Of a DNA stretch of 64,000 nucleotides, positions 17,560-26,153 are shown piece after piece. Source of the stretch: Chitinophagaceae bacterium (lineage in GTDB: Bacteria; Bacteroidota; Bacteroidia; Chitinophagales; Chitinophagaceae); contig CANGYR010000011.1 in the NCBI GenBank assembly GCA_947458275.1, positions 1-64,000 on the forward strand. Direction: 5' to 3'. The position numbers and the translations under genes were made by a program. The notes under the pieces are model-generated. The model was not told the DNA's origin, searched no databases, and worked only from the letters and a program-made list of their open reading frames with translations. How positions within the stretch are numbered: position 1 is the first letter of the stretch; each line of letters begins with the position of its first letter.

Positions 17560-20286
17560 ATGAACCATTCTTTCAAAGGTACGGCAAAAAATATTTTCAA
17601 TTGGCTTACAGCCATATTACTTATTGCGGCACCCTTGATTCTCAATGCAAAAGGTAAACATAGAGATAATTTTTGCAAATTTTTAACTGCCGATAGTATT
17701 CCTCTCCCTTCATTGAGCGGGAAAGTTGACAGTGGCGGTCTCAATTCTGACACAGTCAAATTACAAAAGCGATTGAATTCCGACACAACAATAAAAGTAA
17801 CCGCTGATACTTTTAGTTACAGGATTTCAAAAGACACATTGGATGCTCCGGTGCATTACCGTGCGGCAGATTCCATGGTGATCGACATTCCCGGAAAAAA
17901 AATCTTGTTATATGGCAAAGAGTCAAACGTGCGCTATATTGATAACGAACTTACGGCCCCTCATATTGAATACAATCAAACAAAAAATTTAGTTTCCGCG
18001 CATCTTGAAATAGACAGCGCAGGCAAGGTGTCGGCATTCCCCACCTTTAATCAGTCTGATTTCAAGACAATCAGCGACAGTATTTCTTTCAATATGAAAT
18101 CAGGAAAGGGGATGACTAAGGGAACGTACACCCAACAAGGAGAGATGTTTGTCTATGGCGAGCGTATTAAAAAAATAGACAATGATGTTTTCTATGCCCA
18201 AAAAGGAAGATTCACTACCTGTAACCTGGATACGCCGCATTTTGCTTTTGTAAGCAGTAAAATAAAATTTATCAATAAGAAAATGGCCTTTACAGGTCCC
18301 GTTCATCCGGAAATCGAAGGAGTGCCATTGCCGGTGGTATTGCCTTTTGGTATTTATCCTCTTTCTCAGGGGAGACATTCGGGATTGATGGCTCCGAGTT
18401 TCACTGCCAACAATCAGCTGGGTTTGGCATTGGAAGGGTTGGGTTATTATAAAATTTTGAATGAGAACTGGGATGTGGTATTGAGAGGTACACTATATTC
18501 TTATGGCGGATGGATGGCGAATGTAAGTCCACGTTATTTTAAAAAATACAGATATCAGGGAAGTTTTTCATTAGATGTGCAAAAATTTAAAAACGGCTTT
18601 AAAGGAGATCCGGATTATTCCTCTACGCAAACATATAACATCAGATGGTCGCACAGCGCAGATACTAAATCCAGGCCGGGCGTAACTTTTAATGCCAACG
18701 TAAATGCAGGGAGTAGCAAGTTTAATGCCCTGGTTCCCAACAGCCCAGACAGAAATTTTACCAACCAGCTCAACTCTTCCATTGCTTATTCAAAAGTTTG
18801 GAAGGACAAGCCTTTCAATCTGGCTATCAGCGCCAATCACAATCAGAACACCACGCTGCGTCAGATTAATATCAATCTGCCCGACATCTCATTCAATGTA
18901 AATACACAATATCCTTTCAGAAGAAAAGAAGTGGTAGGGAATACCAAATGGTACGAAAATATTGGGATTGCGCTCAATACCAATACAAGGAGTTTGTCTA
19001 CCTTTTATGACACTTCCGCCAATATCACACAGCAACTGGCCGACAATTTCAAATGGGGGGCTTCACACAATGTACCTATAACACTTTCGCTGCCTGCACT
19101 GGGTTCTTTCCAGATTTCGCCTTCCATGAGTTATCAGGAAAAATGGTATCAGGAAAAATTCATTCGCAGCTGGAATGGCGTGACTAATAAAATAGACACT
19201 ACCATCAAAAATGGATTTTATACCGCCAGGGAAATGAGTTTTGGTGTTGGAATGACGACGAGGGTGTTTGGTATGTTTGGTTTTGGTAAAAACAGTAAAG
19301 TGCAGGCGATACGCCATGAGATCAGGCCTAGTATTTCGGCCAACTACAGACCGGATATGAACAGGAAAAATTTTTACTCAACACAAACGGATGCGCAGGG
19401 TACAAAAGGACGTTTTAATTTTTATGAGAGAAGTATATTCGGTTCTTTTAATGAAGGGAGATTCGGTGGTTTGAGTTTTGGTCTGGATAATATCGTGCAG
19501 ATGAAAGTGAAAAATGCAAAAGATACCGGTGACGCATCCACGAAGAAAATATCTTTAATAGACGGATTGAGCATCAACGGCAGTTATAATTTTTTAGCCG
19601 ATTCATTTCGTTTCAGTCCATTAACGCTAGCTGCCAGAACCAATTTGTTTGATAAGATAAATATTACCGCAAATGCTCAATTTGATCCATATCAGACAAA
19701 TGCGCAGGGCAGAAGAATCAATGAGCTGGTGTGGATGAAAAAGCCCTTGTCTCTCGGAAACCTTACCGGAGGTGGCATATCTCTTCAAAGCAGATTCTCC
19801 GGAGGCAATCCTAAGCAGCAGACAAACAATAACGCCAATACAAACGGGAATAACAGAAATCCCAATGGGATGCCTATGGATGAGTATCAGCAGGAAGCAG
19901 CTTATATGTCTAATAATCCCGGTGAATTTGCGGATTTTTCTATACCATGGGATTTGAACTTTGCTTATTCTTTGCGTTTTGCCAGGATTCCCGATTTTGC
20001 CAACCCCGGAAAATTTATAAATAATTTCAATCAGGATATTAATTTCAATGGATCACTAAATCTTTCTCCTAAATGGAAAGTGGGAATGACGGGTTCTTAT
20101 AATGTTACCCAGAAACAGCTGGGTGTTCTGACTTTGAATATGTCACGCGATTTACATTGCTGGCAGATGTCTATTGTGGTTTCACCTGTGGGAAGATATA
20201 AGTTCTTTACGATCAATATTAGTCCTAAGTCAAATATGCTGAGAGATATTAAGGTGAATCGTACGCGCTATTTCTTTGATCTTTAG
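17560..20286 (+). CDS. LptD/OstA-type outer-membrane LPS assembly protein
   Basis: The product is about 908 residues with a signal-like N-terminus (MNHSFKGTAKNIFNWLTAIL, then a hydrophobic stretch). OstA-type segments come first (about 90-270), including FSYRISKDTLDAPVHYRAAD and KGTYTQQGEMFVYGERI. They are followed by a long beta-barrel rich in alternating aromatic residues that ends with Phe-Asp-Leu. This is the layout of the Bacteroidota LptD-like family, which inserts lipopolysaccharide into the outer leaflet. A linker rich in Asn (about 750-770) lies in a loop. The start at ATG 17560 is favoured over 17410, since it gives a clean signal sequence and follows a -7 box. It diverges from the amidase/MlaD/OstA run. 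Confidence 0.85.
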   Translation: MNHSFKGTAKNIFNWLTAILLIAAPLILNAKGKHRDNFCKFLTADSIPLPSLSGKVDSGGLNSDTVKLQKRLNSDTTIKVTADTFSYRISKDTLDAPVHYRAADSMVIDIPGKKILLYGKESNVRYIDNELTAPHIEYNQTKNLVSAHLEIDSAGKVSAFPTFNQSDFKTISDSISFNMKSGKGMTKGTYTQQGEMFVYGERIKKIDNDVFYAQKGRFTTCNLDTPHFAFVSSKIKFINKKMAFTGPVHPEIEGVPLPVVLPFGIYPLSQGRHSGLMAPSFTANNQLGLALEGLGYYKILNENWDVVLRGTLYSYGGWMANVSPRYFKKYRYQGSFSLDVQKFKNGFKGDPDYSSTQTYNIRWSHSADTKSRPGVTFNANVNAGSSKFNALVPNSPDRNFTNQLNSSIAYSKVWKDKPFNLAISANHNQNTTLRQININLPDISFNVNTQYPFRRKEVVGNTKWYENIGIALNTNTRSLSTFYDTSANITQQLADNFKWGASHNVPITLSLPALGSFQISPSMSYQEKWYQEKFIRSWNGVTNKIDTTIKNGFYTAREMSFGVGMTTRVFGMFGFGKNSKVQAIRHEIRPSISANYRPDMNRKNFYSTQTDAQGTKGRFNFYERSIFGSFNEGRFGGLSFGLDNIVQMKVKNAKDTGDASTKKISLIDGLSINGSYNFLADSFRFSPLTLAARTNLFDKINITANAQFDPYQTNAQGRRINELVWMKKPLSLGNLTGGGISLQSRFSGGNPKQQTNNNANTNGNNRNPNGMPMDEYQQEAAYMSNNPGEFADFSIPWDLNFAYSLRFARIPDFANPGKFINNFNQDINFNGSLNLSPKWKVGMTGSYNVTQKQLGVLTLNMSRDLHCWQMSIVVSPVGRYKFFTINISPKSNMLRDIKVNRTRYFFDL

Positions 20287-20297
20287 TATTAATAATC

Positions 20298-20341
20298 GTT
20301 TGGGGTTTGGATTGCGCTCCGCGCGTTTGGGGTTTTTGGTT
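20298..20341. repeat. GC-box/AAACCCC-family intergenic repeat
   Basis: The segment reads GTTTGGGGTTTGG, then the palindromic core GCGCTCCGCGCG, then TTTGGGGTTT. Related copies in either orientation occur near 45361, 46352, 52849, 54717 and 55014. None overlaps a convincing gene. Confidence 0.7.
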
Positions 20342-20375
20342 TGATTTCAAGAATGTAACCGTTAAACCATTTACC

Positions 20376-20462
20376 CTTGTTGGTGTTATCACCAACAAGT
20401 TTTACTAATAAGTTTGTCTTGAAACACTCATCTGAATAGCTGTTGGTGATAACACCAACAGC
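20376..20462. repeat. Inverted pair of REP-like hairpins
   Basis: Two near-identical hairpins face each other: CTTGTTGGTG-TTAT-CACCAACAAG at 20376-20399 and GCTGTTGGTG-ATAA-CACCAACAGC at 20439-20462, each with a perfect 10-bp stem and a 4-base loop. The pair lies between convergent lptD and plsC, with CCC before it and GGGG after it. The same layout recurs at 47859-47931, as expected of paired REP elements (BIME-like). Confidence 0.8.
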
Positions 20463-20473
20463 GGGGAAAACCT

Positions 20474-21205
20474 TTAAACCGTTAAACCCTCCATCATCAA
20501 CTCAAATACCTTCTCATTCAATTCCTTTACAGACAGCCCATCCGGTGATACAGGAGGCAGGAATGTCATGCTCAATTTTGTTGGATAGAGATAAAAGGAG
20601 CTATGGATCGGCATTGCTTCTTTCGTGCCTTTTAAAATACAGGGGATGATGCGATTGCCGGTTTCTTTGGAAAGTTTGAAAGCGCCGTCATAGAATTTTT
20701 TCAATGGCAAATCGGTTCGGTTTCGTGTGCCCTCAGGGTAAATGCACATATGCATGCCTGTTAGTAAAACTTTTTTCATTAAGTCAAAACTTTTTCTTCT
20801 GCTGCTTTCATTTTTTCTGTCTACCAGAATGGCCCCTTTTTTATAAAACCAGCCGAATACAGGAATTTTCGCAAATGATGATTTGGCAATGGTTTTGTTA
20901 GCGCCTGGCACAAAAGGGCAGGAGAGCGGGATATCCAGCATAGTATTGTGATTGAACACAACAATGTACGTTTCATCTTTACTGAAATTAGAAAGACCTG
21001 ATATTTTCAAAGGACATCCGATTAAAAACAACCATATGCGCATCCATACTTTTGATACGGCAATAAAATAGTCTTGTCCCTTTTTTTTATCATTAAAAAG
21101 ATGAGACAGCATAGATGGAAGAATGATGATGAAGAAAGTAATCAGGAAAGTTAATAATCCCCATACTGCCCATATTCTTGCGAAAATGTTTTTGAATAAA
21201 TTCAT
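20474..21205 (-). CDS. plsC: 1-acyl-sn-glycerol-3-phosphate acyltransferase (PlsC family)
   Basis: This 243-residue membrane-bound acyltransferase transfers the second fatty acid in phospholipid synthesis. It has two N-terminal hydrophobic segments (about 10-30 and 55-65). The HX4D motif is His86-Asn-Thr-Met-Leu-Asp91, and the phosphate-binding motif is YPEGTRNR (about 157-163). The ATG at 21205 is chosen because the longer frame from 21265 runs back into ung and adds a basic stretch before the membrane segment. Other lyso-acyltransferases share these motifs, so the exact acceptor is inferred. It lies 28 bases downstream of ung on the same strand. Confidence 0.85.
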   Translation of the reverse strand: MNLFKNIFARIWAVWGLLTFLITFFIIILPSMLSHLFNDKKKGQDYFIAVSKVWMRIWLFLIGCPLKISGLSNFSKDETYIVVFNHNTMLDIPLSCPFVPGANKTIAKSSFAKIPVFGWFYKKGAILVDRKNESSRRKSFDLMKKVLLTGMHMCIYPEGTRNRTDLPLKKFYDGAFKLSKETGNRIIPCILKGTKEAMPIHSSFYLYPTKLSMTFLPPVSPDGLSVKELNEKVFELMMEGLTV

Positions 21206-21233
21206 TTTTGTTTCTCTTTGGTTCTTCTGTGAT

Positions 21234-21923
21234 TTATGATTCCGCTTCCGGTAGTTTCCAGTCAATTGGATTTTTTCCGCATTTCATGAGAAGTTCATTG
21301 GTTCTTGAAAAATGTTTGCAATCAAAAAATCCTTTGTCTGCCGAAAAAGGAGAGGGGTGTGCTGCTTTCAGAATAAAATGTTTGGTGGCATCTATCAGTG
21401 TTATTTTCTCCTGTGCAAATTTGCCCCATAAAATAAAAACAACATTTTCTTTTTCATCTGATATTTTTTCAATGACTGCATCGGTAAAATCAGCCCAGCC
21501 AAATTTGGAATGGCTCATCGGTTCGCCGGCTCTCACTGTAAGAGAAGCATTTAATAATAATACGCCCTGCTCTGCCCATTTGGTAAGATTGCCATTATCT
21601 TTAGGCATTTTGATGCCAATATCTGCTTCTATTTCTTTAAATATATTTTTTAATGAAGGCGGCAGCTTTATGCCCGTTTGAACAGAGAAGCTCAATCCAT
21701 GTGCCTGATTCGGACCATGATATGGGTCTTGGCCCAGTATCACAACAGATACTTTATCAAAGGGTGTAGTATTAAATGCATTAAAAATTAATGAACCCTG
21801 GGGATAAATAGCCTTGCCTAATTTTTTTTCTGTTTTCAGAAAAGTTATTATCTGATTAAAGTACTGCTTATTAAAACAATCTTTTAAAATGGCTTTCCAA
21901 GAGGGATGAATCTGTACATTCAT
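21234..21923 (-). CDS. ung: Uracil-DNA glycosylase, family 1
   Basis: The 229-residue enzyme removes uracil from DNA at the start of base-excision repair. Both family-1 signatures are present: GQDPYH at 64-69, with catalytic Asp66, and HPSPFS at 189-194, with the transition-state His189. The uracil-binding segment VLLLNASLTVR is also present. Length and start agree with the family (E. coli Ung 229). A -7 box lies 28 bases upstream. plsC follows and may be co-transcribed, although the functions are unrelated. Confidence 0.97.
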   Translation of the reverse strand: MNVQIHPSWKAILKDCFNKQYFNQIITFLKTEKKLGKAIYPQGSLIFNAFNTTPFDKVSVVILGQDPYHGPNQAHGLSFSVQTGIKLPPSLKNIFKEIEADIGIKMPKDNGNLTKWAEQGVLLLNASLTVRAGEPMSHSKFGWADFTDAVIEKISDEKENVVFILWGKFAQEKITLIDATKHFILKAAHPSPFSADKGFFDCKHFSRTNELLMKCGKNPIDWKLPEAES

Positions 21924-21951
21924 ATTTACTTTTGTATGAATATTATTTATT

Positions 21952-21959
21952 CAAAGATA
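21952..21959 (-). promoter_or_regulatory. Candidate -7 box for ung (TATCTTTG)
   Basis: On the minus strand this is TATCTTTG, an exact TAnnTTTG match 28 bases before the ung ATG. This distance is the same as for hppA. No good -33 TTTG was seen. Confidence 0.45.
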
Positions 21960-22112
21960 AAATTTCTTAAGTCAATTTATTCCATAACAGTTAAAGCCTC
22001 AATGAAAAGGGTAGCTTTTTTTAGTTAAAGAATTTTTATTGAAAAAAACCTTAATTTTATTCTTTTTTAAAAATGTATTTTCCTTAAATATTTCTAAATA
22101 AAACTATAATCA

Positions 22113-22958
22113 ATGAAAAAAGCTTTAATTGCTTTAATGTTTTTATTAAGCATAAAAACACAAGCCCAGGTAGGTATTGGCACCCCAACTCCCGATGCTT
22201 CAGCGCAATTGGATGTAAGTTCAACCTCCAAAGGATTTTTACCTCCAAGGATGACCTTTGCACAGAGAGGTTCAATAACAAATCCATCTGCAGGCTTAAT
22301 TATATGGTGTACTGACTGTGGTACAAAGGGTGAAATGCAGGTATACGACGGAACTATCTGGAAGGGGGTTGGCCTGGTTACTGCTACTGAACCTCCGACT
22401 CCTCCTGTCACTTCAGCTATAGTAATCAGCCAGGTATATGGAGGGGGTAGTAATGCCGGCGCTACATACAATGTAGATTACGTAGAATTGTTCAATAAAT
22501 CTACAACGACACAAAGTCTATCCGGTTTGTCTATACAATATGCAAGTACAACAGGGACTTCATGGAATCTTGGTGCGTTATCAACAACAGCCTCTATCCC
22601 TCCCGGAGGTTATTTTTTGATTCAGATGGGAGCTACCGGAGCTACAGGATTGCCTTTACCAACTCCTGATGCATCGTTCAATATTTCAATGGCCGCAGCA
22701 GGTGGAAAAGTTGCGTTGGTGAATGTAACGACAGGACTGACAGGTTCTTGTCCATCAACCAATATATTGGATTTTGTAGGATATGGCAGTACCACAAACT
22801 GTTTTGAGGGTACCGGTCCAACTCTTTCGCCCAGTGCCATAACTGCCATATTTAGAAACAATAACGGATGTTCAGATACAGGCAATAACTTGGCAGACTT
22901 TACTTTAGCGCTTCCTGCGCCAAGAAACAGTTCAACTCCCGCATTTGTTTGTCCTTAA
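22113..22958 (+). CDS. Secreted lamin-tail-domain protein
   Basis: The 281-residue product has a signal peptide (MKKALIALMFLLSIKTQAQ). After it comes a motif common in Bacteroidota surface proteins: VGIGTPTPDASAQLDVSS, then KGFLPPRMT and a region ending MQVYDGTIWKGV. From about residue 100 an Ig-like lamin-tail domain follows: IVISQVYGGGSNAGATYNVD, VELFNKS, and later IPPGGYFLI. Such domains are thought to bind or anchor extracellular molecules. No type IX sorting tail is visible. The gene stands alone and ends at a clear terminator. Confidence 0.75.
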   Translation: MKKALIALMFLLSIKTQAQVGIGTPTPDASAQLDVSSTSKGFLPPRMTFAQRGSITNPSAGLIIWCTDCGTKGEMQVYDGTIWKGVGLVTATEPPTPPVTSAIVISQVYGGGSNAGATYNVDYVELFNKSTTTQSLSGLSIQYASTTGTSWNLGALSTTASIPPGGYFLIQMGATGATGLPLPTPDASFNISMAAAGGKVALVNVTTGLTGSCPSTNILDFVGYGSTTNCFEGTGPTLSPSAITAIFRNNNGCSDTGNNLADFTLALPAPRNSSTPAFVCP

Positions 22959-22983
22959 TTAATTCCTTATAAAATTATATATC

Positions 22984-23012
22984 AAACCGCCCTGATTGGG
23001 GCGGTTTTTCTT
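22984..23012 (+). terminator. Rho-independent terminator after the lamin-tail gene
   Basis: ACCGCCC and GGGCGGT form a GC-rich stem with a short TGATTG-type loop, followed by TTTTTC and another T-run. It ends the upstream rightward gene. Confidence 0.85.
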
Positions 23013-23058
23013 TTTTATACAAACCCACTAAACCATCTACACTGTTAAACCTAAATAA

Positions 23059-23085
23059 AAAGTCCCGCTACATTAGCAGGACTTT
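23059..23085 (-). terminator. Terminator of tRNA-Arg
   Basis: AAAGTCCCGCTA and TAGCAGGACTTT form a 12-bp stem with one mismatch and a 3-base loop. On the minus strand it is followed by TTTTTATTT. It lies directly downstream of the tRNA. Confidence 0.75.
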
Positions 23086-23089
23086 CTTG

Positions 23090-23163
<74 letters not shown>

Positions 23164-23180
23164 TTGACATTTTAGAAGCG

Positions 23181-23188
23181 CAAATATA
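23181..23188 (-). promoter_or_regulatory. Candidate -7 box for tRNA-Arg (TATATTTG)
   Basis: On the minus strand this reads TATATTTG, matching TAnnTTTG and ending 18 bases before the mature 5' end. Transcription would start about 10 bases upstream of the mature tRNA. Confidence 0.5.
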
Positions 23189-23286
23189 ATATTTTTTTCG
23201 ATTTTCCTATGATTTTTATCCTGTTTTAGATTTACAAGCTGTTAATTATCATATTATTGTATCATATTTAAGTCATCAAAATTGCT

Positions 23287-23318
23287 TTTGATTTGTATCT
23301 GAATTGAGTATATATTTG
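23287..23318 (+). promoter_or_regulatory. Full Bacteroidota promoter for the OmpA-family gene
   Basis: TTTG at 23287-23290 and TATATTTG at 23311-23318 are separated by 20 bases, which fits the -33 TTTG / -7 TAnnTTTG arrangement. This is the best complete promoter seen in the window, and suits a highly expressed porin. A leader of about 60 bases would precede the ATG at 23386. Confidence 0.65.
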
Positions 23319-23385
23319 TATGATAAGAAATTGTTAACATTTTCTCTTGCTTACGAGAAAAATCTTAAAACCAAAATCAGTGTTT

Positions 23386-24717
23386 ATGAAACAAAAATTT
23401 ATTTGTTCACTTTTTTTATTGACAATGGCTTTTGGGGCCTTTGCTCAAAAGAACAAAAACTCCTTATCTAAAAGAAGTTTGTTTGGAGTGCATTTTAACG
23501 CATTGGACGTTAAATCTCCTCAAGACTGGAGAAATAATGGAGGTCCAAAGTATTTTTCGAAATTTAAGGATCTTGATCTTGGATTTTCTCTTTCTTATTG
23601 GAAATTGATCACACCTTTGATTGATTTCTCCACTAAAGGTACTGTGCTGTTTCATGATTATTCAGGAATTGACAGAGGGACATATTCTTCAGACTTCAAT
23701 CAATTAGGTTTAGAAATTGAGCCTTCACTGAATTTCAAAGCTTTCAAAGATGATGCTTTAATTAATCCATTTCTTACTGCAGGTTTGGGTGCAGGTCTTT
23801 ATGGTAATAAATGGGGTTTTTACACACCTGCCGGTCTAGGAATACAAGCTAATTTCAGCAACACAACTTATTTAATGTTGCAAGCTCAATATCGTTTTAC
23901 CTTGACCAAATCTGTAATGAAAGACAATCTCTTTTATTCTCTTGGTATAGCTCAAAAAATGGGCAAAGAAACACCGAAAGTAGTGCCTCCACCACCACCA
24001 CCAGTTGTTCTGGATCGTGATGGCGACGGTGTTCCTGATGCAAATGATAAATGTCCGGATGTTAAAGGATTGGCTTCACTCGCAGGTTGTCCTGATTCAG
24101 ATGGAGACGGAATCGCAGATGGAGATGATAAATGTCCTAAAGTGGCCGGTATTGCCAAATATTCCGGATGCCCAATTCCAGATACAGATGGAGACGCAAT
24201 TAATGATGAGCAAGATAAATGTCCAAATGAAAAAGGACTGGCTCGTTATCAAGGATGCCCAATTCCTGATAGAGATAAAGATGGTGTAAATGATGAATTG
24301 GATAAATGTCCAGATGTAGCAGGAACAGTTGCAAATGACGGATGTCCTGAAATTGATAAAGCTGTAATTGAAAAAATTAACTTCAGTGCTAAAAACATTC
24401 AGTACGCTTCCGGAAGTTACAAGTTGCTCGCTTCTTCATACAAGGCGCTTGATGTTGTTGCAGAACTCCTGAAAAAAGACGATAAGTTATTGATTAGTAT
24501 CGATGGACATACTGATAATACAGGTAAAGCTGATGCAAATAAATCGCTTTCTCAAAATCGTGCAAACGAAGTTAAAAAATATCTGATTAGCAAAGGCATT
24601 GCTGAAAGCCGTCTTACTTCTTCGGGTTATGGCCAGGATAAACCAATTGGTGATAACAAAACAGCTGCAGGAAGAGCTGTTAACAGAAGAACAGAGTTGA
24701 GCGTTAGAAATCACTAA
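23386..24717 (+). CDS. OmpA-family outer-membrane protein with calcium-binding TSP3 repeats
   Basis: The 443-residue product has a signal peptide (MKQKFICSLFLLTMAFGAFA) and a beta-barrel of about 180 residues. After a proline hinge (VVPPPPPPVV) come TSP3-type repeats rich in Asp (DRDGDGVPDANDKCPD, DSDGDGIADGDDKCPK and two more), expected to bind calcium. The C-terminal OmpA domain (from about 325) contains IDGHTDNTGKADANKSLSQN and NRRTELSV, which bind peptidoglycan. It tethers the outer membrane to the wall. The ATG at 23386 places the signal peptide at the N-terminus; the longer frame at 23347 lacks support. It has its own promoter and terminator. Confidence 0.93.
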   Translation: MKQKFICSLFLLTMAFGAFAQKNKNSLSKRSLFGVHFNALDVKSPQDWRNNGGPKYFSKFKDLDLGFSLSYWKLITPLIDFSTKGTVLFHDYSGIDRGTYSSDFNQLGLEIEPSLNFKAFKDDALINPFLTAGLGAGLYGNKWGFYTPAGLGIQANFSNTTYLMLQAQYRFTLTKSVMKDNLFYSLGIAQKMGKETPKVVPPPPPPVVLDRDGDGVPDANDKCPDVKGLASLAGCPDSDGDGIADGDDKCPKVAGIAKYSGCPIPDTDGDAINDEQDKCPNEKGLARYQGCPIPDRDKDGVNDELDKCPDVAGTVANDGCPEIDKAVIEKINFSAKNIQYASGSYKLLASSYKALDVVAELLKKDDKLLISIDGHTDNTGKADANKSLSQNRANEVKKYLISKGIAESRLTSSGYGQDKPIGDNKTAAGRAVNRRTELSVRNH

Positions 24718-24731
24718 TACTAATTTTAATA

Positions 24732-24772
24732 AAAAAAACTGCCGCCTTATTTTCAGGCGGCAGTTTTTTTTT
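24732..24772. terminator. Strong terminator after the OmpA-family gene
   Basis: The stem ACTGCCGCC / GGCGGCAGT is flanked by an A-run and a nine-base T-run. It can act on either strand and ends the OmpA transcript. Confidence 0.9.
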
Positions 24773-24881
24773 ATTCATTCCTGATCCAAAGAATTAAATA
24801 TTTAGCAAAATGATTAAGTCAATCGTTGGATAAAATGTTATAATTTCATTTAAATTCGCATACTAAATAAATTAAAAAAAT

Positions 24882-25331
24882 ATGAACGAGGTAAAACTTT
24901 CTACAGGGGAAATACATACATCAAAAGGTATCATCAAATTTGAATTGTATGATGATGCCACACCTATTACGGTAGATAATTTTAAAAAACTAATCAGCAA
25001 AGGGTATTATGATGGCATCACTTTTCATCGGGTGATTCAGGATTTTGTGATACAGGGTGGCTGTCCCAACGGATCGGGCACAGGTGGCCCGGGTTATTCT
25101 ATTCCCTGCGAAACCAAAGCGGCGAAGCAGTATCACGACAGAGGTGTTTTTTCCATGGCTCACCGCGGACCAAACACAGGAGGTTCACAATTTTTCATTT
25201 GCCACAGTCGCAACAACACGGCTCATCTAGATGGCATGCATACCTGTTTCGGTAAGGTAACGGAAGGGGTAGAAGTGATAGACGCCATAAAAGCCGGTGA
25301 TGTGATGGAAAAGGTTATACTGCATTCATAA
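24882..25331 (+). CDS. Cyclophilin-type peptidyl-prolyl isomerase, cytoplasmic
   Basis: This 149-residue single-domain cyclophilin catalyses proline cis-trans isomerisation. It has the catalytic Arg in [13 protein letters not shown], followed by [17 protein letters not shown] and [12 protein letters not shown], which line the active site. No signal peptide or lipobox is present, so it acts in the cytoplasm. It is 34 bases upstream of the DUF4197 gene and may share its transcript. Confidence 0.93.
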   Translation: MNEVKLSTGEIHTSKGIIKFELYDDATPITVDNFKKLISKGYYDGITFHRVIQDFVIQGGCPNGSGTGGPGYSIPCETKAAKQYHDRGVFSMAHRGPNTGGSQFFICHSRNNTAHLDGMHTCFGKVTEGVEVIDAIKAGDVMEKVILHS

Positions 25332-25365
25332 ATACGTTTAACTTTTTACTTTTTAATTTGATACA

Positions 25366-26148
25366 ATGCTCAATCGATTTTTAAGCCTTTGTCTCTTATC
25401 AGTATTTTTTTTATTTACAACAACTGAAGCTCAGACAATCTTGAATAAAGTAAATAAAGTTGTAAATTCCGGTGCCGGCACACAACAGGGGAATAAAAAA
25501 GCTACCGATGTGATTCAGGTAATAGCCGGCAACAAGGGTGCTGGCTTGTCAAACGATGAAATAATCGGAGGGCTGAAAGAAGCACTTTCATTGGGTTCAA
25601 CTGCCAGCACCAAAAAGCTGGGAAGTATGGATGGCTTTTTTAAAGATGCTGCACTGAAAATTTTAATGCCTCAGGAGGCAAAAGATGTTGAAAAAACACT
25701 GAGAGGATTTGGAATGGGTAGTTTGGTAGATAAGGCGGTACTTTCTATGAACCGCGCAGCGGAAGATGCAGCTTCAGGCGTTGGAGATATTTTTATTGGT
25801 GCCATAAAGGGAATGACAATCTCCGATGGTTTGAAAATCTTGAGAGGAGGAGATTACGCCGCAACTGATTATTTGAAACAAAATACAAGCGCTCAGTTAT
25901 CCGAAAAAATGCGCCCGGTTATTGAAGGTTCTCTTAAGAAATACGATGTTACCAATTATTGGAAACAAGTATTTACAGCATACAACAGATTATCTCCGAA
26001 AAGAGTTGATACTGATTTAGTAAATTATGTATCATCCAAAACAATGGACGGAATCTTTTATTCAATAGGACAGGAGGAACAAAAAATTCGCAAAGACCCT
26101 GCCGCTCAGGTAACGGGTCTTCTTAAAAAAGTATTTGGAGGAAAATAA
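25366..26148 (+). CDS. DUF4197 exported protein
   Basis: This 260-residue protein has a signal peptide (MLNRFLSLCLLSVFFLFTTT, then EAQ) and a helical DUF4197 domain, with GLSNDEIIGGLKEALSLG near 58-75 and YWKQVFTAYNRL further on. The family is widespread in Gram-negative bacteria and its role is unknown. The Mur ligase starts only 5 bases after its stop, so the two are likely to be co-transcribed, perhaps with the cyclophilin as first gene. Confidence 0.85.
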   Translation: MLNRFLSLCLLSVFFLFTTTEAQTILNKVNKVVNSGAGTQQGNKKATDVIQVIAGNKGAGLSNDEIIGGLKEALSLGSTASTKKLGSMDGFFKDAALKILMPQEAKDVEKTLRGFGMGSLVDKAVLSMNRAAEDAASGVGDIFIGAIKGMTISDGLKILRGGDYAATDYLKQNTSAQLSEKMRPVIEGSLKKYDVTNYWKQVFTAYNRLSPKRVDTDLVNYVSSKTMDGIFYSIGQEEQKIRKDPAAQVTGLLKKVFGGK

Positions 26149-26153
26149 TTTAC

